DNA of 27,485 nt, taken from positions 1 to 27,485 of the IMG/VR virus record IMGVR_UViG_3300048836_000716. The stretch is one strand, 5' to 3'. Within the stretch, counting starts at the first letter, position 1; every line of letters starts with the position of its first letter. Origin of the DNA: a virus. A model generated the notes under the pieces. The model searched no databases. It had not been told where the DNA came from and saw only the letters and a list, made by a program, of their open reading frames with translations. Shown here in pieces: positions 1-7,617 of the stretch. The position numbers were made by a program, and so were the translations under genes.

Positions 1-1
1 C

Positions 2-250
2 GACATCATCCACCATCACCACGTCTGCCCGCTGTGGCGTCAGGCCGTGCCCCCGCCGGACGACCCGCACGTCGCCACCTGCTGCCCGCAGTGCGGCAAG
101 CGCACCTGGCGCCACACGCGGCTGTGCATCCACTGCCGGCTCGACCTGGTCGCGTGGCGCTCGCGCGCGCGCTGGGCCGCGATCGGCCGCGCGCTGCTGT
201 GGCTGCCGCGCGCCGTGCTTCGCCGCGCCGCCCCCCGCCCGCGCGGTTGA
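2..250 (+). CDS. Zinc-ribbon-like small protein, 5' end cut or uncertain
   Basis: The frame is open from the left edge of the window to a TGA at 248-250, so the true start may lie outside. The first start codon inside the window is a GTG at 47, giving 67 residues. The readable protein holds CCPQCGK followed by CIHC about 14 residues later, the two CxxC-type knuckles of a zinc ribbon. A hydrophobic, Arg-rich tail follows (WAAIGRALLWLPRAVLRR). No strong Shine-Dalgarno precedes the GTG. It sits just upstream of a late-promoter-like element, so it probably ends the preceding transcription unit. I do not recognise a function; a small metal-binding phage protein is the most that can be said. The part before 47 (with HHHH and another Cys) may or may not be coding. 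Confidence 0.5.
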   Translation, partial: DIIHHHHVCPLWRQAVPPPDDPHVATCCPQCGKRTWRHTRLCIHCRLDLVAWRSRARWAAIGRALLWLPRAVLRRAAPRPRG

Positions 251-261
251 TGCCTGAGAGC

Positions 262-312
262 GGCAAACCGGTAGGCCTGTAGCTTCGCGCGCGCGCGGGC
301 CAGAGTGCCCGC
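262..312 (+). promoter_or_regulatory. Late-promoter-like element, copy 1
   Basis: The 20-bp sequence GGCAAACCGGTAGGCCTGTA at 262-281 recurs exactly at 12576-12595. Both copies lie 31-32 bp upstream of a start codon at the head of a gene block. The core is two adjacent 6-bp palindromes, ACCGGT (267-272) and AGGCCT (273-278), followed by TGTA, which could serve as part of a weak -10. Similarity continues as a GC-rich leader ending in an AGTGC-CGC-ATG pattern. Weak core promoter hexamers plus a dyad fit an activator-dependent promoter such as the Mu C-driven late promoters, but the Mu C site itself is not seen. The role is inferred from repetition and position. Confidence 0.6.
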
Positions 313-1278
313 ATGAACAACTTCCCCATCACCGCGGACGGGCAGGCGCTGACGGCCACCGCGGTCAGCGCGCCGCAGCCCTTCGCCGGCGCTGCCGAGC
401 GCGCCGCAGCGGCGCAGGACGTACTGATCTACAACCCCGGGCCGCTCGCCATCCACGTGCGCGCCGGCGCCGCCGACGTCGTCGCCACCACGGCCAGCAT
501 GCTCGTGCCGCCGAACTCGCTGCAGGCGTTCGCCAAAGGCAGCGCCACGCACATCGCGGCGCTCAGCGAGTCTGGCAGTCAGCCCTACACGGTATGGATC
601 GGCGAGGGCACATTCTCCACCTCGTACGCCGGTCCGCGCGGAGACATCGTTGACGTCGCCGCGGACCGCAAGGCGCAATTCACCTACGAGTCGGCCCCGG
701 CCGGCTACAACCAGCAACAAAAGGCGATCACCACCGTCAATCACGCCGGCTATCAGCACGTCGGCGCGTTGAGCACTGCGGTTGGCGCAACGACCAACGC
801 CGCGGGCTACGCCATCGGCGCCACGGTCATCACGCTGGCGGTGGCCGGCACCGGCACGCTGGTCGCAGGCGAGCGCGTGCAGTTCGCAGGTGACTCGAAC
901 TACTACACCCTGGCCGCGGGTGACGCCGACGTTTCCAACGGAGGCACCATCACGCTGGCCGCGCCGGGCCTGCTGACCGTCCTATCAGCCGCGACGAAGG
1001 CGATCACCGTCGTCGGGCAGAACGAGACGCCTGTGCTCGGCGCGACTGGTGGCGCCATCGGAGACTACCTGGAATCGCTCACCATCACAGTGGGCATGAC
1101 TGGCATGGCCGCGGTGTCGATCTGCGACAGCGCGGCCGGCAAGATGATGCAGGTGCTGCCGGCGTCGATGCCGATTGGCACCTATGACCGCCCGCTCAAC
1201 ATGGCGAGCAAGGCGGGCGGCTGGAAGGTCACCACGACGGCCGGGCTCACCGTGATCGCTCACGGGCGGTTCTCCTGA
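313..1278 (+). CDS. Putative virion structural / fibre-associated protein
   Basis: A 321-residue protein, first gene behind promoter-like copy 1. The composition is rich in Ala, Gly, Thr and Val with short alternating hydrophobic stretches, as in beta-sandwich virion proteins, and there is no signal peptide or membrane segment. Residues about 30-105 (YNPGPLAIHVRAG and VPPNSLQAFAKG) read like a small beta domain. Residues 160-225 form a Gly/Thr/Val-rich stretch. Residues 245-321 form another beta domain ending TTAGLTVIAHGRFS. The stop overlaps the ATG of the tailspike-like gene (TGATG at 1276-1280), so the two are translationally coupled and probably work together, for instance as an anchor or decoration for the spike. 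No Shine-Dalgarno is visible before the ATG. I do not recognise a named family; the structural role is inferred from composition and context. Confidence 0.6.
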   Translation: MNNFPITADGQALTATAVSAPQPFAGAAERAAAAQDVLIYNPGPLAIHVRAGAADVVATTASMLVPPNSLQAFAKGSATHIAALSESGSQPYTVWIGEGTFSTSYAGPRGDIVDVAADRKAQFTYESAPAGYNQQQKAITTVNHAGYQHVGALSTAVGATTNAAGYAIGATVITLAVAGTGTLVAGERVQFAGDSNYYTLAAGDADVSNGGTITLAAPGLLTVLSAATKAITVVGQNETPVLGATGGAIGDYLESLTITVGMTGMAAVSICDSAAGKMMQVLPASMPIGTYDRPLNMASKAGGWKVTTTAGLTVIAHGRFS

Positions 1279-3191
1279 TGGCGGCGAAGCTCATCTTCGT
1301 TGACCCTGCTGCCGCCGCTGGCGGCAACGGACTGAAGGACACCCCCTACAACACGACCGCGCTCGGGGTGACGGCGTGCAACACCGCCGAGAACGTCTTG
1401 CATCTGCGCCGCGGCCGTGTGTACGCCCCGCCCGCCGCAAGCGCCGGTCTGTGGTTCTCCAACCATGCCCCCGCCGGCTTCACCATCGTCAAGTCCTATG
1501 GTGATGAGGAAATGCCGCCGACGCTGTTCGGAGGCATGCGAATGTTGCCGGGTGACCCAGGCTGGAGCTATGTCGGCGCCGGCCTGTGGAAGCGCGCCAT
1601 CACCAGCAACGCGAACTACGCCGGCCCCTACGGCATGCGGCTGTACGTGGGCTCGCGAATCCTCGGCGCTGCCGCGAACAACTCGCTCGGCACCGGCTAT
1701 GAATTCGGCAAGGCGGTTGCCCGCTACCCGAACGACAAGGCCGACACCGAGGCGCAGATCCTCGCCTACGTCGATAGCGACGGCCTCCAGGCCAAGCGCT
1801 TGTGGATGTACACGCGCGACAGCGGCGGCTACCTCTACGTCTTCACCGGCTCGGCGACCATCGACCCGCCGACCTACTACGGCGGCATCACGCTCGTCGG
1901 GAGCAACAACCTCACCGACGCGAACGGCATGGGCCGGGCTTACGGCGCAGCCATGTTCGCCAACACGACCTGCAAGAACATCCTCGTCACGGAGGTCGAT
2001 TCGATCTACGCGGCAGCCAGCAGCTTCCGCGTCTTGTCGACCGGCGCGTCCACGAATCAGGACAACGGCTTCGCGAACTGCCGCGGCTACGCCTTCGGCG
2101 CGAACGGCTTGATGACTGTCGGCACGTCGTTGGGCAGCGTCGTGCGTGCGACGGCGCGCGACATGCTCATCGACGCTGTTGCGACTCTCGACGAGGACTG
2201 GAATTTTCGCGACAAGTTCGGCATCGCGTGGTTGAACGGCTCGCAGGACGCGACGGTTCTCGGCCCCTACACGGCCGACAACACGTTCGAGCGCGTGCGC
2301 ACGTTGGATGGCTACCACCTGAACACGCTCATCGGCACGATGTCGAGCGCCAGCAAGGGCACGGTCAACGGCCGGTTGATCGACTGCTCGGGCGATAACT
2401 CGAATCGCGCCTACGGCACACTGCTCGTTGGCTCGATCCTCGGGGCCGGCAATGTGGCCGTTATTGACCGGTTCCGCGGCGAGAACGCCGTCAGCTTCAT
2501 CAGCAGGACCGGCGACGGGAAGATGTGCGTCAACGACGCACACTTCTCGAATGGCAAGGCGCCGTTCCCGGTCTATTCACGTGCGCTCGGCATGGAACCG
2601 CCGCTGGCGCTCATTCCAGGCATCGGCGTGTTCTCCAACGCGGGCGCCTACGGGACGATGGAAGACGGCTGCCTGACGTTGAACAGGTCCACGTTCATGA
2701 ACCCCTACGGCTTCATGTTCGCGATCGAGGAGTTCGGCGGGCAGCCGATGGTCGCAAACACCGTCCGGGCGAATGACTGCCTGCTCTACGACCGCACGTA
2801 TCTGGACAACATCAGCGCGCGCAGCTTCGGCTACGAGTTCTACCCGAAGCCGGGCCTTTCCATCGACGGCCGCGGGGTGAGCTCGGGGGCCACCGGCTAC
2901 CTGAACCTCGCGAACTGCTACTACTGGACAGGCGCCGCGGCGCAGCCGCGCGTGGGGACGACCAATAGCGTTTCCGTGGGCCTTGGATCTTGGGTCGGGC
3001 TCGCGGCCGGCAGCACGTTCTCTGAAGCCGACCCGAAGGTCGATGCGCTGGGCTACCTGCTCGATGGCTCGCCGCTGAAGTACACGTTGCCGCTGACCGC
3101 CCCCGCCTACGACGTGGATGGCCGGATGCGCAACAACCCAACGTCAGTTGGTGCTCGAGAGTTCGTCGAGTCGCGCTACTCGCGGATCTAG
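1278..3191 (+). CDS. Right-handed beta-helix tailspike-like protein
   Basis: A 637-residue protein, coupled to the upstream gene by a 1-base stop-start overlap. The N-terminus (IFVDPAAAAGGNGLKDTPYN, about residues 5-25) has the pattern that opens pectate-lyase-like right-handed beta-helix proteins, and the C-terminus (YDVDGRMRNNPTSVGAREF) matches the usual closing DGR...vGA.E motif of such proteins. The middle contains many Asn/Gly-rich turns and short strands. Proteins of this type are commonly receptor-binding or polysaccharide-degrading spikes on phage virions, though enzymatic residues cannot be assigned by eye. GC is visibly lower than in the head genes (about 63% in one 60-base line counted by hand). 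Its place upstream of the terminase genes is unusual, because spikes normally follow the tail-tip genes. A decoration on another part of the virion is possible. Confidence 0.7.
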   Translation: MAAKLIFVDPAAAAGGNGLKDTPYNTTALGVTACNTAENVLHLRRGRVYAPPAASAGLWFSNHAPAGFTIVKSYGDEEMPPTLFGGMRMLPGDPGWSYVGAGLWKRAITSNANYAGPYGMRLYVGSRILGAAANNSLGTGYEFGKAVARYPNDKADTEAQILAYVDSDGLQAKRLWMYTRDSGGYLYVFTGSATIDPPTYYGGITLVGSNNLTDANGMGRAYGAAMFANTTCKNILVTEVDSIYAAASSFRVLSTGASTNQDNGFANCRGYAFGANGLMTVGTSLGSVVRATARDMLIDAVATLDEDWNFRDKFGIAWLNGSQDATVLGPYTADNTFERVRTLDGYHLNTLIGTMSSASKGTVNGRLIDCSGDNSNRAYGTLLVGSILGAGNVAVIDRFRGENAVSFISRTGDGKMCVNDAHFSNGKAPFPVYSRALGMEPPLALIPGIGVFSNAGAYGTMEDGCLTLNRSTFMNPYGFMFAIEEFGGQPMVANTVRANDCLLYDRTYLDNISARSFGYEFYPKPGLSIDGRGVSSGATGYLNLANCYYWTGAAAQPRVGTTNSVSVGLGSWVGLAAGSTFSEADPKVDALGYLLDGSPLKYTLPLTAPAYDVDGRMRNNPTSVGAREFVESRYSRI

Positions 3192-3213
3192 CACAGCAAC
3201 AGCAGGAGCAGAC

Positions 3214-3408
3214 ATGACGACCAAAGTAACGATCGACGCGCACGCAGGCTGGCCGGTGAAGGTCATCCAGGTGCAGCTGGGCGCCGACGGCGCGCCGGCG
3301 GCCGTGGTCGAGGTGACGGTGGCGCCGCACACGACGCAAGAATTCTACGTCCACCAGCATCTCGAGCTGCACGTAAGCGAGATGCCGTGGCCCGCGCCCG
3401 CAGCATGA
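3214..3408 (+). CDS. Small conserved phage protein
   Basis: A 64-residue protein starting at the ATG at 3214, preceded by AGGAG at 3204-3208. This start is preferred over an in-frame upstream one at 3118 that would lie inside the tailspike gene. The sequence has the pattern IDAHAGWPVKV ... V.VAPHTTQEFYVHQHLELHVSE, which I associate with small conserved proteins near the lysis and packaging genes of Mu-like phages. It is probably a single small beta-rich domain with no membrane segment. Its stop overlaps the start of the holin-like gene (ATGA at 3405-3408). Function unknown. Confidence 0.7.
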   Translation: MTTKVTIDAHAGWPVKVIQVQLGADGAPAAVVEVTVAPHTTQEFYVHQHLELHVSEMPWPAPAA

Positions 3409-3617
3409 CCCTCATCCCCGACTGGCGCCAGGCCTGGCGCATGTTCAGCGTGCGCGTCGCCGCGCTCGCCGTCGCCTGGTCCGCGCTGCCGCTCGACGCG
3501 CAGGCGGCCGTGCTCGGGGCCGTCGGCATCGGGCCCGAGCGGGTGCCCGGCATCCTCGGGTTGCTCGTCATCGTCGCTCGCCTCGTCGATCAGCCCCAAC
3601 TCGGCGGCAAGCCGTGA
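3405..3617 (+). CDS. Holin-like small membrane protein
   Basis: A 70-residue protein read from the ATG at 3405, which overlaps the previous stop (ATGA). An in-frame ATG at 3387 would add six residues but loses the coupling. Two hydrophobic segments are visible, about residues 15-29 (SVRVAALAVAWSALP) and 46-63 (RVPGILGLLVIVARLVDQ), separated by a short loop, with a charged N-terminus (MTLIPDWRQAWR). This build matches small membrane proteins often annotated as holins at this position in Mu-like phages. A holin would permeabilise the inner membrane at lysis, but no endolysin gene is within the window, so the assignment rests on topology and position only. The stop is coupled to the next gene (GTGA). 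Confidence 0.6.
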   Translation: MTLIPDWRQAWRMFSVRVAALAVAWSALPLDAQAAVLGAVGIGPERVPGILGLLVIVARLVDQPQLGGKP

Positions 3618-3964
3618 TCCACATGGACATCCGCCAAATCAACGACTGGCTCACGCTCGTGCTCGTGCTCTGGAGCGCCGGCCTCACCGCGACGCTGTGG
3701 CTGCGCAAGCCCGGCGTCGAGGCGGCCACTGCCATCGCCGCCATCAAGGAAGAGCAGCGCGCCAAGCACGAGCTGCTCAACAACCGCATCACCACGCTCG
3801 AAGAGCGCGTCAAGCACATGCCGACGTCCAACGAACTGAGCGAGCTCGAGGGCGCGGTCAAGGCGATCAGCGAGCGCACCGAAGGTCTTACGGAAGCGAT
3901 CGGCACCGTCCGCTCGACGCTCGGGCGCATCGAGACATTCCTGCTCAGCCACCAGAAGCGATGA
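3614..3964 (+). CDS. Mu gp25-like protein (DUF2730)
   Basis: A 116-residue protein. It has one N-terminal membrane segment (about residues 9-30, INDWLTLVLVLWSAGLTATLWL) followed by a long charged heptad region (about 42-112, KEEQRAKHELLNNRITTLEERVK and onward) typical of a coiled coil. This architecture and its place directly before the gp26- and gp27-type genes match the DUF2730 family of Mu-like phages, whose function is unknown. The GTG at 3614 overlaps the previous stop; an ATG at 3623, three codons later, is an equally plausible start, since neither has a clear Shine-Dalgarno. A spanin-like or membrane-tethering role is possible but not shown. Confidence 0.8.
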   Translation: MIHMDIRQINDWLTLVLVLWSAGLTATLWLRKPGVEAATAIAAIKEEQRAKHELLNNRITTLEERVKHMPTSNELSELEGAVKAISERTEGLTEAIGTVRSTLGRIETFLLSHQKR

Positions 3965-4269
3965 TCTCCTACGCCGATTTCCAGACTGCCGACCGCCGCC
4001 TCGTCATCCTGCAGGCGCTGGCTGCCGCGGCGCAGTACCGCGCCAACGCGCTGCTGCTGCGCCGCTACTGCGACGCCGTCGGCCACGTCGTCAGCTCCGA
4101 CCGGATCGAGCAGGACCTCGCCTGGCTCGCCGAGCAGGCGCTCGTCGAGACCGCGCACGCCGACGCGCTCACGCTTGCCGTGCTCACCGCGCGCGGGCTC
4201 GATGTCGCCACCGGCCGCGCCCGCGTGCCCGGCGTTTCCGCCCCCCCGCCCGGCGCGCCCGGAGCCTGA
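3961..4269 (+). CDS. Winged-helix-like phage protein (gp26 position)
   Basis: A 102-residue protein starting at the ATG at 3961, which overlaps the preceding stop (ATGA). Any longer reading would run inside gp25. The pattern MISYADFQTADRRLVILQAL ... SSDRIEQDLAWLAEQALV ... LTARGLDVATGRARVPGV is the one I know from the small family annotated as VpaChn25_0724-type phage proteins, found between DUF2730 and DUF3486 genes in Mu-like prophages. The order of helices and the DLAWLAEQ...LT.RG.DVA block resemble a winged-helix fold of the ArsR kind, so it may bind DNA, perhaps in packaging. The C-terminal tail is Pro/Ala-rich. Confidence 0.78.
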   Translation: MISYADFQTADRRLVILQALAAAAQYRANALLLRRYCDAVGHVVSSDRIEQDLAWLAEQALVETAHADALTLAVLTARGLDVATGRARVPGVSAPPPGAPGA

Positions 4270-4270
4270 C

Positions 4271-4864
4271 ATGCCGCCCGTCGGCAAGATCGCCAGGCTC
4301 CCGGCCGAGCTGCGCGCCTGGCTGCACAAGGCGATCGTCGAGCGCAGCTACGGCGACATCGTCGCCCTCACCGAAGAGCTCAACGCGCTGTGCAAGCAAG
4401 GCGGCGTCGCCGCCAGCTTCGGCAAGAGCGCCGTCGGCCGGGAAAGCCTGCGCATCAAGCGCGCACAGGAGTCGATCCGCGCCACCACCGAAGCCGCGCG
4501 CCTGATCGCCGAGACCGCACCCGACGAAGGCGACAACCGCAGCGCCGCCGCGATGGCGATCGTGCAGAGCGAGGTCTTCGACCTGCTCCTGCAGGTGCGC
4601 GAGAGCGAAGAGATCGACGATCCGCGCGAGCGCCTGGCCGTGATGAACGAAGCCGCGCTCGGCCTCTCGCGCCTGTCCCGCAGCCGCGTCAACCAGGCGC
4701 GCTGGAACAGCGAGGTCGAGGCCAAGGCCAAGGCCGCGGCGGCATCCGTGGCCAAGATCGCCAAGACCGGCGGCCTCACCGCCGCGCAGGTCAGCGAGAT
4801 CCGCTCGCAGATCCTCGGCATCGTCCAGCGCCCGCCTTCCGCCGCGGCAACCGGGGGCAGCTGA
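4271..4864 (+). CDS. Terminase small subunit, Mu gp27-like (DUF3486)
   Basis: A 197-residue protein from the ATG at 4271, one base after the previous stop; an upstream in-frame start at 4175 would overlap gp26 and is rejected. The N-terminal part (GKIARLPAELRAWLHKAIVE, then YGDIVALTEELNALCKQ and SFGKSAVGRESLRIKR) is the helix-turn-helix of DUF3486 proteins, with the signature run from LP.elr..l to the G...S.s.....k. The remainder is helical, with an Ala/Lys-rich segment near 150-170. Small terminase subunits recognise phage DNA and regulate the large subunit. The stop overlaps the large-subunit start (TGATG at 4862-4866), as expected for partners made together. Confidence 0.85.
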   Translation: MPPVGKIARLPAELRAWLHKAIVERSYGDIVALTEELNALCKQGGVAASFGKSAVGRESLRIKRAQESIRATTEAARLIAETAPDEGDNRSAAAMAIVQSEVFDLLLQVRESEEIDDPRERLAVMNEAALGLSRLSRSRVNQARWNSEVEAKAKAAAASVAKIAKTGGLTAAQVSEIRSQILGIVQRPPSAAATGGS

Positions 4865-6546
4865 TGCCCGGTCACGACCCGCAGTTGCTGGCCCGCGCCG
4901 GCGCCGTCGCCGCCGCCGCGCGCGCCGCGGTCGAGGGCGCCGGCCAGGCGCGCGATCCGCTGCTCGACGCCGCCGCCTCGCACGATGCGCCGCCGCCGGC
5001 GCTGCTCGGCTACCAGCAGCGCTGGGTCGCCGACGATGCGCAGCTCAAGCTCGCCGAGAAGGGCCGCCGCGTCGGCCTCACCTGGGCCGAGGCCGCCGAC
5101 GACGTGACGATCGCCGCCCGCGAGGAGCGGCCCGACAACGTGATGTACATCAGCGCCACCCAGGACATGGGGCGCGAGTACATCGAAGCGGTTGCGCTCT
5201 GGGCAAGGGCGTTTCACTACGCGGCGAGCCAGATCGGCGAGGGCCTGTACGACGACGGCGAAGGCCGCTTCATCAAGACCTTCGAGGTCAGCTTCCCGAA
5301 CGGCAAGCGCGTCGTGGCGCTCAGCTCGCGCCCGACCAACCTGCGCGGCAAGCAGGGCGTCGTCGTGATCGACGAGGCGGCCTTCCACCAGGACCTGGCC
5401 GCCATGCTCAAGGCCGCGCTCGCGATGCTGCTGTGGGGCAGCAAGGTGCGCATCATCAGCACCCACGACGGCGTGGAGAACGCCTTCAACCAGCTCATCC
5501 GGGAAGTGCGCGCCGGCAAGCGCGGCGACGCCACCGTGCACCGCATCGCGTTTCGCGAAGCGGTCGCCGAAGGGCTGTACCGCCGCGTGTGCCTGCGCCG
5601 CGGCATTGCGTGGAGCCAGGCGGCCGAGGACAAGTGGGTCGCCGACGCCTACGCCTTCTACGGCGACGATGCGGCCGAAGAGCTCGACGTCGTCCCGAGC
5701 CAGAGCGCCGGCGCCTACCTGAGCCTCACGCTGATCGAGCAGCGCATGACGAACAAGCCGGCAGCCGAGGGCGGCCCGGCCCTCGTGCGCGGCCAGTGGG
5801 ACGACGCCTTCGCCTACCTGCCCGAGGACGTGCGCCGCTTCGCCATCCTCGGCTGGTGCGAAGAGCAGCTTGCCCCGCACCTGGCGCGGTTGAGCCCGCT
5901 GCAGCGCCACGTCTTCGCGCAGGACTTCGCGCGCAACCGCGACCAGAGCATCATGGTCGCCGGCGCTGAAGACACCGACCTCACGCGCCGCCCGCGCATC
6001 ACCGTCGAGCTCGCCAACTGCCCCTTCAGCAGCCAGCAGCAGATCCTCGAGTACATCGTCGACCGCCTGCCGCGCTTTCGCGGCGGCGCGATGGACGCCA
6101 CCGGCAACGGCGCCGCGCTCGCCGAGGCCGCGGCGCAGAAGTACGGCGTCGAGATGATCGAGCAGGTCAAGCTCTCCGACGCCTTCTACCTGGCGCACAT
6201 GCCCCGGCTCAAGGCCGCGCTGCAAGACGGCACCCTCACCGACATCCCGCGCGACGCCGCGCTGCGCGACGACCTGCGCGCCATCAAGCTCATCCAGGGC
6301 ATCCCGAAGATCCCGCGCGCCGACACCCAGGGCGCAGCCGCCCGCGCCGCCGCTGCCGACGGCGGCGCCAAGCAGCGCCGCCACGGCGACTTCGCGATCG
6401 CGCTCTTCCTGATGGTCTACGCGTTCTGCCGCGAGGCGGGCGAAATCGCGTGGGACGCCGCGCCCGCCAAGGGCTCCATCTGGGCCGACGACGAGCAGGG
6501 CGACCGCCGCGACGACCACGCCTTTGCGCCGGAGGGCACGTTGTGA
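4864..6546 (+). CDS. Terminase large subunit, Mu gp28-like
   Basis: A 560-residue packaging motor. The ATPase half shows a Walker A-like loop EKGRRVGLTW (residues 65-74) and a Walker B strand GVVVIDEAAF (165-174, D170 and E171). The RNase-H-like nuclease half shows candidate metal-binding acidics in FAQDFARNRD (D354), GGAMDATGNG (D411) and RRHGDFAIAL (D509). The length agrees with Mu-like large terminases. The protein cuts concatemeric or integrated phage DNA and drives it into the prohead through the portal. It is coupled to the small subunit by a TGATG overlap. It is followed not by the portal but by a minus-strand cassette, so the plus-strand late transcript must cross about 1 kb of antisense genes before reaching the portal. 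Confidence 0.92.
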   Translation: MPGHDPQLLARAGAVAAAARAAVEGAGQARDPLLDAAASHDAPPPALLGYQQRWVADDAQLKLAEKGRRVGLTWAEAADDVTIAAREERPDNVMYISATQDMGREYIEAVALWARAFHYAASQIGEGLYDDGEGRFIKTFEVSFPNGKRVVALSSRPTNLRGKQGVVVIDEAAFHQDLAAMLKAALAMLLWGSKVRIISTHDGVENAFNQLIREVRAGKRGDATVHRIAFREAVAEGLYRRVCLRRGIAWSQAAEDKWVADAYAFYGDDAAEELDVVPSQSAGAYLSLTLIEQRMTNKPAAEGGPALVRGQWDDAFAYLPEDVRRFAILGWCEEQLAPHLARLSPLQRHVFAQDFARNRDQSIMVAGAEDTDLTRRPRITVELANCPFSSQQQILEYIVDRLPRFRGGAMDATGNGAALAEAAAQKYGVEMIEQVKLSDAFYLAHMPRLKAALQDGTLTDIPRDAALRDDLRAIKLIQGIPKIPRADTQGAAARAAAADGGAKQRRHGDFAIALFLMVYAFCREAGEIAWDAAPAKGSIWADDEQGDRRDDHAFAPEGTL

Positions 6547-6701
6547 CGGCGAAGCGTAGAGCCGGCCCCGGCGGGGAATCGGTTCATAACCGCCACACGG
6601 GCCGCGCTGCGGGCCTGTCGGCGTCGGGGTGCGCCGTGGGGTGCCACCCGCCCGTTCGCGCGCTCCTGGGCCGTTTTACGCGCTCGGGACGTTCGGGGCC
6701 T
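6547..6701. other. Gap between convergent genes
   Basis: 155 bases separate the end of the plus-strand terminase gene from the end of the minus-strand cassette. It contains a short inverted repeat CGGTT-cat-AACCG (6580-6592) and no hairpin followed by a T-run on either strand, so I see no convincing terminator. No gene is apparent. Confidence 0.5.
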
Positions 6702-6950
6702 TCAGCCGAGCGTGACGCCCGTCAGGCGGTTCAGAGCCCCGATCGCCTCTTCGCTCCTGCGCCACGCCATGTGGAACACCCCCGACAGACCTTCCGCTTC
6801 CAGCGTCACCGCGCCGCGCTGGTAGTCGCCGAGCATGCCGGCCAGGGTGCTCGTCAGGTTGCGCACTTCGTGCAGCGCGTCTTCGAGGTCGTCGCGCGCC
6901 GCCATGTCGAACTCGACGATGCGCATCCGGCTCGGCGTGACGGCGCTCAT
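6702..6950 (-). CDS. Small helical protein, second gene of reverse cassette 1
   Basis: An 82-residue protein from the ATG at 6948-6950, whose first bases overlap the stop of the HTH gene (ATGA on the minus strand). Longer in-frame starts lie inside that gene and give an Arg-rich shadow. The body reads as two or three amphipathic helices (AARDDLEDALHEVRNLTSTLAGML and GVFHMAWRRSEEAIGALNRLTG) with no membrane segment or signal peptide. This resembles small proteins of unknown function scattered in proteobacterial prophages. Tight coupling to the HTH gene suggests the two act together, for instance as a partner or modulator of the DNA-binding protein. Family not recognised. Confidence 0.65.
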   Translation of the reverse strand: MSAVTPSRMRIVEFDMAARDDLEDALHEVRNLTSTLAGMLGDYQRGAVTLEAEGLSGVFHMAWRRSEEAIGALNRLTGVTLG

Positions 6951-7327
6951 TGCGGCTCGCCCGCGTCGGTGCCGGTGTCCGTTCGCAGGTTCGTCGGATA
7001 CCGGCCGTGCTTGAGCATGTGCGCGGTCGTTTTGCCGACGCCCAGTCGGCGGGCGACATCTGCGGTGCTCCACCCCTGGGCGAACAACGCTTGGGCCTGC
7101 GCCTGCATCTGCGGGGACACGCGGCCGTACCCCCGGCGCGGGGACGGGGGCTTGGCTTCCACGCGGCGATTCTGCTTGGGCGGTGCAACGAACAACTCGC
7201 GCGGCGTGTACTTCCGTTGGACGTCGACCAGGCGAAGGATCGCCGAAACGTCAGTGGCGACCTGTTGGAGTTGCTGGCGCATTGCGGCCAGCTCGGCCGC
7301 AAGTTCGGCGTGGGTGGTGTCGGGCAT
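6947..7327 (-). CDS. Helix-turn-helix protein, first gene of reverse cassette 1
   Basis: A 126-residue protein. Residues about 5-35 are a predicted helical/coiled segment (AELAAELAAMRQQLQQVATD). A basic Pro-rich linker follows (about 45-68). Residues about 70-112 hold a resolvase-type helix-turn-helix (QMQAQAQALFAQGWSTADVA, then RRLGVGKTTAHMLKHGRYP), with the turn at LGVGKTT. The start is well fixed by a strong Shine-Dalgarno (GAGGAG on the minus strand, 7333-7338) six bases before the ATG. It is transcribed against the late operon, between terminase and portal. A 13-bp palindrome (7346-7358) directly upstream is a candidate operator. Likely a small transcription factor, possibly self-regulating or acting on phage or host genes; the target is unknown. 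Confidence 0.75.
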   Translation of the reverse strand: MPDTTHAELAAELAAMRQQLQQVATDVSAILRLVDVQRKYTPRELFVAPPKQNRRVEAKPPSPRRGYGRVSPQMQAQAQALFAQGWSTADVARRLGVGKTTAHMLKHGRYPTNLRTDTGTDAGEPQ

Positions 7328-7617
7328 TTCATCTCCTCTGAGTGAGCGACCCGGTCGCAGACACGGGGTCGATTCGCCTGCTTGTGAGACAGGCGGCCGG
7401 GCGCTTCACAACCGCTCAGAGGCGGCCCCCAGTTTTCCCCTTGCGGGTCTTGTATGGCTGGGCGCCACCCGGCCTCTGCTCGGATGAGCTTAGCCGAAGA
7501 AATGCCCCGGATGACGGCCGAGGCGTTCCGCTCTGAGAAGGTGTTGTGTGCACCTGCGCCGCAGCTTACGCCACGCGCAAACGCTTTGCAAGTGGCGCAA
7601 TCACGAAGGGCTTCAAC
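7328..7617. other. Divergent regulatory gap before the portal gene
   Basis: 290 bases between the start of the minus-strand HTH gene and the portal start. It holds the two inverted repeats described for cassette 1 and presumably its promoter, but I see no strong sigma-70 hexamers on either strand. A plus-strand open frame (7342-7536, 64 codons) lacks a Shine-Dalgarno and family resemblance and is not called. The portal frame itself stays open upstream to about 7546 without a better start. Confidence 0.5.
7346..7358. promoter_or_regulatory. Candidate operator of reverse cassette 1
   Basis: A perfect dyad GCGACC-c-GGTCGC lies 8 bases upstream of the Shine-Dalgarno of the HTH gene. A second, wider inverted repeat, TTGTGA (7382-7387) and TCACAA (7406-7411), lies a little further upstream. 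Either is suitably placed for a dimeric repressor controlling the minus-strand genes. Binding is an inference; no clear -10/-35 pair was found for this cassette. Confidence 0.4.

Noticed and set aside
262-281. A sigma-54 promoter reading of the 20-bp repeat
   Set aside because: GG at the start of the repeat lacks a GC dinucleotide at the required 10-base spacing, so the -24/-12 pattern is not met.
4348-6519. A 723-codon minus-strand frame opposite the terminase
   Set aside because: Shadow; the terminase frame has all expected motifs.
7342-7536. A 64-codon plus-strand frame before the portal
   Set aside because: No Shine-Dalgarno, no recognisable pattern, overlaps the likely regulatory region of the minus-strand cassette.
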